A stretch of 13,450 bases of DNA from Nocardioidaceae bacterium (GTDB taxonomy: Bacteria; Actinomycetota; Actinomycetes; Propionibacteriales; Nocardioidaceae), in assembly GCA_020438665.1 (NCBI GenBank), contig JAGQUE010000128.1, positions 1-13,450 of the forward strand, written 5' to 3'. The translations under genes and the position numbers were made by a program. This document shows, in pieces, positions 7,331 to 12,459 of this stretch. The stretch's first letter is position 1. Every line of letters begins with the position of its first letter. A model generated the notes under the pieces. That model ran no database searches and had not been told where the DNA came from. It saw only the letters and a list, made by a program, of their open reading frames with translations.

Positions 7331-7336
7331 TAGACT
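7331..7336 (+). promoter_or_regulatory. -10 element for a leaderless HAD phosphatase mRNA
   Basis: TAGACT matches the actinobacterial TANNNT -10 consensus and ends 6 nt before the GTG at 7343. Transcription would start at or within a base or two of the start codon, giving a leaderless mRNA. This agrees with the absence of any Shine-Dalgarno sequence. I see no convincing -35 box. The same 131-bp divergent region (7212-7342) must also hold the ssd-tad promoter, for which no good candidate was found. Confidence 0.55.
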
Positions 7337-7342
7337 GGCCCC

Positions 7343-8140
7343 GTGGCGCCCCGCCGTACTGCTGCCTTCTTCGACCTCGACAAGACGATCATCGCCCGGT
7401 CGAGCTCGATGGCATTCACGCGCCCCTTCGCCGCCGGCGGGCTGATCACGCGCCGGGCGGTGCTCCGCTCTGCCTATGTGCAGTTCGTCTTCGCCACCGG
7501 CGGCGCCGACCACGACCAGATGGAGAAGATGCGGCAGTTCATGTCGCAGCTGTGCGCCGGCTGGGACGTCGCCACGGTCCGCGAGATCGTCGCGGAGACG
7601 CTCCACCACACCATCGACCCGATGGTCTATGAGGAAGCGGTCAGCCTCATCGAGGAGCACAAGGCCGCCGGCCGCGACGTCGTGATCGTGTCCACCTCCG
7701 GTGCCGAGGTCGTCGAGCCGATCGGTGAGATGCTCGGCGCCGACCGGGTCGTGGCGACACGACTGGCGATCACCGACGGCAAGTACACCGGTGAGATCGA
7801 GTACTACGCCTATGCCGAGGAGAAGGCACGCGCCATCCGCGCGATGGCCGACGAGGTCGGCTATGACCTGGCCGAGTCCTACGGCTACAGCGACTCGATC
7901 ACCGACGTCCACATGCTCGAGGTGGTCGGTCACCCCTTCGCCGTGAACCCCGACAAGGACCTGCGCAAGGTCGCCCACGCGCGCGGGTGGCCCGTCCTGG
8001 TGTTCGACCGACCGGTCGCACTGCGCAGCCGGATGGCCGCGGCCGTCAAGCCCACCCTTGCGGCGCTCGCCGTCGGCGGAGCGCTCACCGTGGGCGGGTT
8101 GCTGTGGGCCAATGCGCGCAAGCGTCGCCTCGACGGGTGA
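7343..8140 (+). CDS. HAD-IB family phosphatase with C-terminal membrane anchor
   Basis: This 265-residue haloacid-dehalogenase-superfamily hydrolase is of the SerB-like IB class. Motif I is D11-L-D13-K-T15 (nucleophile and acid/base), motif II is S117-T118 in IVSTSG, motif III is K161 in YAEEKARA, and motif IV is D184/D188 in YSDSITD, so the active site is complete. The natural substrate is unknown; phosphoserine or lipid phosphates are possibilities only. Residues about 232-255 form a hydrophobic Ala/Gly/Leu/Val helix followed by ANARKRRLDG, so the enzyme is probably tethered to the membrane with its catalytic domain in the cytoplasm. The GTG start has no ribosome-binding site and fits a leaderless transcript. 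It is divergent from ssd-tad, as Rv3661 is from Rv3660c. Confidence 0.88.
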   Translation: MAPRRTAAFFDLDKTIIARSSSMAFTRPFAAGGLITRRAVLRSAYVQFVFATGGADHDQMEKMRQFMSQLCAGWDVATVREIVAETLHHTIDPMVYEEAVSLIEEHKAAGRDVVIVSTSGAEVVEPIGEMLGADRVVATRLAITDGKYTGEIEYYAYAEEKARAIRAMADEVGYDLAESYGYSDSITDVHMLEVVGHPFAVNPDKDLRKVAHARGWPVLVFDRPVALRSRMAAAVKPTLAALAVGGALTVGGLLWANARKRRLDG

Positions 8141-8141
8141 C

Positions 8142-8184
8142 GTGGCCGTACGCCGGCCCGGCGCGGCGTACGCCGTACGGCCAC
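8142..8184. terminator. Hairpin just downstream of the HAD phosphatase gene
   Basis: GTGGCCGTACG (8142-8152) and CGTACGGCCAC (8174-8184) form a perfect 11-bp stem beginning 1 nt after the HAD stop codon. The 21-nt loop is GC-rich and contains a further GGCGTACGCC palindrome, so alternative nested pairings are possible (CGTACGCCG with CGGCGTACG). There is no T-run. Position makes it the likely terminator separating HAD transcription from the putative small RNA downstream. Confidence 0.6.
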
Positions 8185-8250
8185 TGACCTGAGGCATTTC
8201 GAGGCTGGTCTGGACCCTGCTCCGCCCAGCGGAACACTCTGGCCAAAACC

Positions 8251-8280
8251 TTGAAAAGGGCCAGTCAAACGGCGTAGAAA
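8251..8280 (+). promoter_or_regulatory. Candidate promoter of the putative Ms1/6S-like RNA
   Basis: TTGAAA (8251-8256) is 5/6 to the -35 consensus. Eighteen bases downstream lies TAGAAA (8275-8280), the only sequence starting with TA between 8185 and 8300. Its last base is A instead of the usual T, so the -10 is imperfect. The stretch from about 8245 to 8300 is clearly richer in A and T than its surroundings. A start near 8287-8288 is predicted. The -35 overlaps a small inverted repeat, CTGGCC (8239-8244) with GGCCAG (8259-8264). Confidence 0.4.
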
Positions 8281-8287
8281 CGAAGTC

Positions 8288-8461
8288 AACAACAACTCAA
8301 GACCCGCACGTGAACCGGGTACCCACGCGGCGAACCACCCTTTGACAGGGCGTCAGCCATCGGGAGACTCCCGGGGCGACAGTTGGAACGAGCACGCCTG
8401 GTAGCCAGCGGATTCACGTGTCAGCGGCGGCATCCGGTCCAGGTGAGCGGGTGCCGCTCGC
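8288..8461 (+). ncRNA. Putative Ms1/6S-like small RNA
   Basis: There is no credible gene in the 351-bp gap 8141-8491. In mycobacteria the gap between the HAD gene (Rv3661) and the converging Rv3662c gene encodes Ms1/MTS2823, an abundant RNA that binds core RNA polymerase, and the equivalent Streptomyces locus carries the 6S-like scr3559 (recalled, not searched). Hand folding here gives a long rod. GCACGTGAA (8306-8314) pairs with TTCACGTGT (8413-8421). CCG (8315-8317) pairs with CGG (8409-8411), TACC (8320-8323) with GGTA (8400-8403), and CCA (8335-8337) with TGG (8384-8386), with bulges and tandem A-A mismatches between. Apical hairpins sit at 8338-8350 and 8361-8373, and a 3' hairpin at 8443-8461. 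A length of 175-200 nt is near that of 6S RNAs. Ends are approximate; identity rests on synteny and fold, not on sequence match. Confidence 0.55.
8443..8461. terminator. Strong hairpin at the 3' ends of the small RNA and the convergent gene
   Basis: GTGAGCGG-type arm 8443-8450 pairs with 8454-8461 (8 pairs including one G-T wobble) around a 3-nt loop GTG. It lies 31 nt past the stop codon of the minus-strand gene and at the end of the putative small RNA, so it could terminate either transcript. There is no T-run. If it is part of the RNA it would be the 3' closing hairpin. Confidence 0.5.
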
Positions 8462-8491
8462 ATGGTCCGGAGATGCTCGTCCAGCAGGCCG

Positions 8492-9223
8492 TCAGCCGGC
8501 CAGCGGACTCTCTTCCGCGCCTCGGGCATAGGCCTCGGCCGCATAGAGCAGCCAGGCGTGGACGCCCGCCACGCCGCCGTCGCGATAGCCGCGCAGGTTG
8601 GACTCATAGGCCGGCCGCAGGGCCAGGTGGGCCGCCTCGGGCACCGTCACCGACCGCTCGTCGACGCCCCGCGAGGCCAGCACGAGTCGCTCGAGTGCCC
8701 GCGCCACCAGGCCGTTGTGAGAGGTGAACGGCTCACCGGACGCGACCTCCGCGTGCACGACCGCGGCCACCAGCAGGCCCGGGGCCACCGTCGCCGTCGT
8801 CAGCGCCGAGCTCAGCGTGCGCAGCCGATCCGCCGCGTCGGCGTCACGCGGCCGGCCCAGCTCGTCGTCGGGCACCGTGCCGCGCGCCGCCAGCGTGTGG
8901 AGCCTGGCGAACACCTGGAGCGGCGACCGGGGGAGCTGGGGGAGGAGCGCGAGCAGCTCGGTGGAGAGCCGCAGCGACGCCAGTCCCGCCCCGTCCCCGG
9001 CGGCCCGCCGCAGGTCGTCGATCGACGCGGTCGACCCGGCGAGCACGGCGCTGGCATGGGCGCCGCGCAGCATCGCCTCGACGGTGTCCTCGGGCGTCGT
9101 ACGCCGCAGGCCCCGGTCACGCAGCAGTGCGTCGATCCCGTCGCGCGCAGCGGCGTACGCCGACGGCACTCCCTCGAGGGCGAGCAGCGCGGCGAACGGG
9201 TCGGCGGGTGGGGTCGAGGTCAT
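8492..9223 (-). CDS. Conserved actinobacterial hypothetical protein (Rv3662c-like)
   Basis: This 243-residue protein is mostly helical, rich in Ala, Leu and Arg, and has no signal peptide or membrane helix. It starts with a short tail, then PFAALLALEGVPSAYAAARDGIDALL, and ends in a segment containing YESNLRGYRDGG and WLLYAAEAY. I know no biochemical function. Homologues are annotated as conserved hypothetical or, without good reason, oxidoreductase; no NAD(P)-binding Gly motif is visible here. The repeated-helix content and the invariant-looking R-L-R-R after the first helix recall Fic/DinG-adjacent regulators only vaguely, and I do not assign it. Identification rests on gene order next to the HAD phosphatase gene and on the overall N-terminal pattern. 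The ATG at 9223 lies 8 nt after a -10-like element, suggesting a leaderless mRNA. Confidence 0.75.
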   Translation of the reverse strand: MTSTPPADPFAALLALEGVPSAYAAARDGIDALLRDRGLRRTTPEDTVEAMLRGAHASAVLAGSTASIDDLRRAAGDGAGLASLRLSTELLALLPQLPRSPLQVFARLHTLAARGTVPDDELGRPRDADAADRLRTLSSALTTATVAPGLLVAAVVHAEVASGEPFTSHNGLVARALERLVLASRGVDERSVTVPEAAHLALRPAYESNLRGYRDGGVAGVHAWLLYAAEAYARGAEESPLAG

Positions 9224-9231
9224 CGCGGACG

Positions 9232-9259
9232 AGCCTAGGCGTCCTCGTCAGCGCGTCAC
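9232..9259 (-). promoter_or_regulatory. Promoter for a leaderless minus-strand mRNA
   Basis: On the minus strand, GTGACG (9259-9254) is followed after 16 nt by TAGGCT (9237-9232), a TANNNT -10 element. Eight bases then separate it from the ATG at 9223. No Shine-Dalgarno sequence is present, so initiation at or next to the start codon is likely. It sits in an 82-bp divergent gap shared with the methyltransferase promoter. Confidence 0.5.
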
Positions 9260-9292
9260 GCGCGGCTCCCCTCCCCCGACCGTGTCGCGGGG

Positions 9293-9298
9293 TAACCT
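9293..9298 (+). promoter_or_regulatory. -10 element for a leaderless methyltransferase mRNA
   Basis: TAACCT fits TANNNT and ends 7 nt before the ATG at 9306, with CCCGGG between. The spacing implies a leaderless or nearly leaderless transcript, although CCCGGG could also act as a weak ribosome-binding site. No clear -35 box is seen. Confidence 0.45.
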
Positions 9299-9305
9299 GC
9301 CCGGG

Positions 9306-10154
9306 ATGGACGAGGAGCTGCAGCGCCACGCACGGTCGTTCGGTCCCGTGGCGGACGCCTATGACCGCGGGCGCCCCACCTATCCCGCCGACGCCGTCGC
9401 CTGGCTGGTCGGACGGCAGCGGGCCACCGTGCTCGAGCTCGGCGCCGGCACCGGCAAGCTCACCGCCCAGCTCGTGGCCCAGGGCCACGACGTCCTCGCC
9501 ACCGACCCCGACGACGCGATGCTCGACGTGCTGCGGGAGCGCGTGCCGCAGGCCCGGGTCAGCAACACCTCCGCCGAGGAGATCCCACTCGGGGACCGAT
9601 CCGTCGACGTCGTCGTCGCCGCGCAGGCCTTCCACTGGTTCGACCACGAGCGTGCACTGCCCGAGATCGCCCGCGTGCTGCGTCCCGGCGGCCACCTTGC
9701 CCTGGTGTGGAACCAGCGCGACGAGCGCATCCCGTGGGTGCGCAAGCTCGGCCGCATCATCGGCACCCAAGAACAGCTGCGCGACCCCAGCGAGATCCTC
9801 GTGACCAGCAACCTGTTCGGCTTCGTCGATCACCAGGACTTCAAGTCCTGGCAGGACGTCAACCGCGAGACCATCCTCGACCTGGTCCGCTCGCGCTCCA
9901 ACGTGGCGGTCCTCGACGACGACGCCCGCAGCCGCAAGCTCGCCGAGGTGCTGGCGTTCTATGACGACTATGGCCGCGGCATGGACGGCATGCAGCTGCC
10001 CTATGTCGTCTCGTGCCACAAGGCCGTCGTGGTCGACCGGCTCGACACGCCGCCGCCGGCCGACGAGGAGGAGTCCGACACCAGCGAGGGCATCGTGATC
10101 GGAACCGCGAGCGACGGCACCGACACCGAGATGCTCCTGATCGACTTCCGCTGA
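9306..10154 (+). CDS. Class I SAM-dependent methyltransferase
   Basis: This 282-residue soluble protein has the Methyltransf_11/UbiE-like pattern. Motif I is LELGAGTG (43-50), the acidic residue after strand 2 is D67 in ATDPDD, motif II is DVVVAAQAFHWFD (101-113), and ARVLRPGG (122-129) is the post-II signature. The AFHWF segment and the N-terminal SFGPVADAYDRGRPTYP are typical of a common actinobacterial family of unknown substrate. The last ~35 residues are an acidic Asp/Glu/Ser/Thr-rich tail ending in LLIDFR, which is not part of the fold. The ATG is favoured by the -10-like TAACCT 7 nt upstream and by family start; a longer open frame upstream is a shadow of the opposite-strand gene. It ends 3 nt before the histidine kinase gene, so the kinase unit may share its transcript. 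Confidence 0.87.
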   Translation: MDEELQRHARSFGPVADAYDRGRPTYPADAVAWLVGRQRATVLELGAGTGKLTAQLVAQGHDVLATDPDDAMLDVLRERVPQARVSNTSAEEIPLGDRSVDVVVAAQAFHWFDHERALPEIARVLRPGGHLALVWNQRDERIPWVRKLGRIIGTQEQLRDPSEILVTSNLFGFVDHQDFKSWQDVNRETILDLVRSRSNVAVLDDDARSRKLAEVLAFYDDYGRGMDGMQLPYVVSCHKAVVVDRLDTPPPADEEESDTSEGIVIGTASDGTDTEMLLIDFR

Positions 10155-10157
10155 CCC

Positions 10158-11282
10158 ATGGCCTGGCCACGGTTCCTGCGGCGCTCGCCCCTCGGGACCG
10201 AGGCCGACCGCGCCACCTTCCGCACCCTCCACACCGCGAGCCTGGCCTCGCCGGCCCTCCGTGAGGGGCTGACCCACACCAGCGCCGAGCGGAGCATCCG
10301 TCACCTCCGCACCCTGCTCGGCTCCCCCGCGCTCGCCCTCAGCAGCCGCACCGATCTGCTCGCCTGGGACGGCTATGGCGCCGAGCAGCACGGCGGCCAG
10401 GTCGCCCAGCTCGCCGGCGGCGTCGTCGAGCACGGCCACACCCGGGTCGCCACCGGCCGCGAGGTCGCCTGTTCCGACACCGGCTGCCAGCTGCGACACG
10501 CGGTCGTCGCACCGCTCGTCGTCGAGGACCAGGTCGTCGGCACCCTCCAGGCCTATGCCCCCTACGCCACCGCGGGCCTCATCCAGGCCGCCGACGAGGT
10601 CGCCCAGTGGGTGTCCGGCCAGCTCGCCCTCGCCGAGCTCGACGCCCAACGAGCCCGGTTGATGGAGGCCGAGGTCCGCGCGCTGCGGGCCCAGATCTCC
10701 CCCCACTTCATCTACAACTCCCTCGGCGCCATCGCCAGCTTCGTGCGCACCGACCCCGACCGGGCGCGGGAGCTGCTGCTGGAGTTCGCCGACTTCACCC
10801 GCTACTCCTTCCGTCGCCACGGCGAGTTCACGACCCTCGCCGAGGAGCTCCGCTCGATCGAGCAATACCTCATGCTCGAGCAGGCCCGCTTCGGCGACCG
10901 CCTCAAGGTCACCCTCCGGGTCGCCCCCGAGGTGTTGCCCGTGTCGGTGCCGTTCCTGTGCATCCAGCCCCTGGTCGAGAATGCCGTCCAGCACGGCCTC
11001 GAGGGCCGCGAGCACGGCGGCCTGGTCACGATCATCGCCCAGGACCGCGACCGCGAGGCCGTGATCACCATCGAGGACGACGGCCAGGGCGAGGACCCCG
11101 AGCGAGTGCGCGCGGCCCTCGCCGGGGCGACGACCACCGACTCCGTCGGGCTCGGAAACGTGGACGAGAGGCTGCGTCGCGCGTTCGGCGACGAGTACGG
11201 TCTGGTCGTTGAAACCGCACCCGGAGCCGGGACCAAGGTCACGGTCCGCGTGCCGAAATATGCCCCCGGAGTCCACCCATGA
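10158..11282 (+). CDS. Soluble LytS/YehU-type sensor histidine kinase
   Basis: The 374-residue kinase has no membrane helix, unlike classical LytS. Residues about 20-165 form a GAF-like sensor domain with two cysteines spaced C105-x4-C110 ahead of LRHAVVAPLVV. A linker helix leads to the His_kinase box RALRAQISPHFIYNSL, with phospho-acceptor H183. The ATPase domain shows the N box QPLVENAVQHG (N275), the G1 box EDDGQG and a G2 region VGLGNVDERLRRAFG, ending GAGTKVTVRVP. All catalytic motifs are present. It begins 3 nt after the methyltransferase stop and its stop overlaps the regulator start (ATGA), so kinase and regulator form one translationally coupled pair. The signal is unknown; carboxylate or redox status is a guess from the neighbouring transporter and the cysteine pair. 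Confidence 0.92.
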   Translation: MAWPRFLRRSPLGTEADRATFRTLHTASLASPALREGLTHTSAERSIRHLRTLLGSPALALSSRTDLLAWDGYGAEQHGGQVAQLAGGVVEHGHTRVATGREVACSDTGCQLRHAVVAPLVVEDQVVGTLQAYAPYATAGLIQAADEVAQWVSGQLALAELDAQRARLMEAEVRALRAQISPHFIYNSLGAIASFVRTDPDRARELLLEFADFTRYSFRRHGEFTTLAEELRSIEQYLMLEQARFGDRLKVTLRVAPEVLPVSVPFLCIQPLVENAVQHGLEGREHGGLVTIIAQDRDREAVITIEDDGQGEDPERVRAALAGATTTDSVGLGNVDERLRRAFGDEYGLVVETAPGAGTKVTVRVPKYAPGVHP

Positions 11283-12025
11283 CCGCTCCCGCGAGCCCGC
11301 CCCGGTTGCGGGTCCTCGTCATCGACGACGAGCGACCCGCCCTCGACGAGCTCTCGTTCCTGCTCCGGCAGGACCCGCGGATCGGCGAGGTGCTCACCAG
11401 TGACTCCGCCACCGACGCCCTCCGGGCGCTGCAGGAGATCCAGGTCGACGCCGTCTTCCTCGACATCTCCATGCCGGGCCTGTCGGGGCTCGAGCTCGCT
11501 CAGGTGCTGGCCCGCTTCAAGGAGCCGCCGCCGGTCGTCTTCGTGACCGCCCACGACCGTCACGCCGTCGACGCCTTCGAGCTCAACGCCGTCGACTATG
11601 TCCTCAAGCCCGTCCGGCCCGACCGGCTCGCCGAGGCCATCCGACGCATCGTCGAGGGCGGTGCCCGGCAGTCCCGCCCCGAAGACCAGATCGCCGTCGA
11701 GCTCGGGGGGCGCACCCGCTTCGTGTCCCGCTCCGACATCCGCTACGTCGAGGCGCAGGGCGACTATGCCCGCCTCCACACCGCCGAGGGCAGCCACCTC
11801 CTCCGCGCGCCGCTCACCACCTTGGAGCAACAGTGGCGGGAGGCCGGGTTCGTGCGGATCCACCGGTCGCTGCTCGTCTCGCTCCCCCACGTCGAGGAGA
11901 TCCGCACCGAGGCGGGTCGCTGCACGGTCATCGTCGACGGCCAGGAGCTCCAGGTCTCACGCCGTCACACCCGCGAGCTGCGCGACCTGCTCGTCCGGCG
12001 CAACCGCCCGGGTGGGGGCTCGTGA
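11279..12025 (+). CDS. LytTR-family response regulator
   Basis: This 248-residue regulator has an N-terminal receiver domain (about 10-130: D16-D17, phospho-acceptor D62 in FLDISMPG, T90 and K110 in LKPV) and a C-terminal LytTR DNA-binding domain (about 138-240). The LytTR features are IRYVEAQGDYARLHT, a LTTLEQQW helix, FVRIHRSLLVSL and VSRRHTRELRDLL. It should bind paired direct repeats upstream of target genes after phosphorylation by the kinase encoded just before it. The partner is set by the ATGA overlap. Its own stop overlaps the next gene as GTGA, so regulator and transporter subunit are made from the same mRNA. I saw no obvious LytTR direct repeats in the short junctions of this operon, so targets may lie elsewhere or at the promoter near 9290. 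Confidence 0.94.
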   Translation: MTAPASPPRLRVLVIDDERPALDELSFLLRQDPRIGEVLTSDSATDALRALQEIQVDAVFLDISMPGLSGLELAQVLARFKEPPPVVFVTAHDRHAVDAFELNAVDYVLKPVRPDRLAEAIRRIVEGGARQSRPEDQIAVELGGRTRFVSRSDIRYVEAQGDYARLHTAEGSHLLRAPLTTLEQQWREAGFVRIHRSLLVSLPHVEEIRTEAGRCTVIVDGQELQVSRRHTRELRDLLVRRNRPGGGS

Positions 12026-12459
12026 GCTCCGGCGAGCAGCCGCCGCTCCCCCGGGTCCGCGTCACCTCGCCCCGGACCGCGAGCGCCACACGCCGTACGC
12101 CCCGGCCGGTGACCACCGAGATCGACGCCCAGACCGAGCTCGGCGAGGTCTATATCCGGTCGCTGCTGCGCACCCAGCTCCGCCTCGCCGTCGGCGTTCT
12201 CACCCTGGTGGCGCTGGGGATCGGCGGGCTCCCGCTCCTCTTCCGGTTCGCTCCCCGGCTGGCCGACGTTCCGCTCTTCGGCATGCCGTTGGCCTGGGGG
12301 ATGCTCGGCTTCGTCGTCTATCCCGTGCTCGTCGTGCTCGGCTGGCTGTTCGTCCGTGGGGCCGAGGCCAACGAGCGGACGTTCGCGGCGATGGTGGGTG
12401 AGCCTGACGCCGCGGCCGGCGAGCGGGCCGCGGCCGACCGCCCCGGGAGGCGGCCGTGA
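12022..12459 (+). CDS. DUF485-like small membrane protein paired with the symporter
   Basis: This 145-residue protein has a Pro/Thr/Arg-rich N-terminus (about 1-35), then TELGEVYIRSLLRTQLR and two membrane helices (about 53-74 and 88-111), and a short hydrophilic, acidic and Arg-rich end. This matches the small DUF485-type partner encoded next to acetate/monocarboxylate symporters (YjcH with ActP in E. coli, MctB with MctC in Corynebacterium). Its role is thought to be support or regulation of the symporter. The GTG start overlaps the regulator stop and is preceded by GGTGGGGG. The stop overlaps the symporter start. It is longer at the N-terminus than the typical ~100-residue member. I assign it by topology, position and the conserved pre-helix region rather than by a catalytic motif. 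Confidence 0.75.
   Translation: MSSGEQPPLPRVRVTSPRTASATRRTPRPVTTEIDAQTELGEVYIRSLLRTQLRLAVGVLTLVALGIGGLPLLFRFAPRLADVPLFGMPLAWGMLGFVVYPVLVVLGWLFVRGAEANERTFAAMVGEPDAAAGERAAADRPGRRP

Noticed and set aside
8342..8370. TTGACA at 8342-8347 as a consensus -35 box for a promoter inside the putative small RNA
   Set aside because: No TANNNT element occurs 16-19 nt downstream (the sequence there is GAGACTCCC), and the TTGAC lies in the loop of a small hairpin.
8288..8461. c-di-GMP, c-di-AMP or other riboswitch in the same gap
   Set aside because: No aptamer signature I know is present, and the element is followed by a convergent gene end rather than by a start codon on the plus strand.
8353..8727. Open frames on both strands across 8353-8727
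   Set aside because: They overlap the 3' part of the minus-strand hypothetical gene, have biased Arg/Pro composition and no ribosome-binding site; they are shadows.
9117..11276. 719-codon minus-strand open frame opposite the methyltransferase and kinase genes
   Set aside because: Its composition (Gly, Ala, Val, Glu, Asp, Leu, His) mirrors the codon structure of the plus-strand genes, which have full motif sets; no domain is recognisable.
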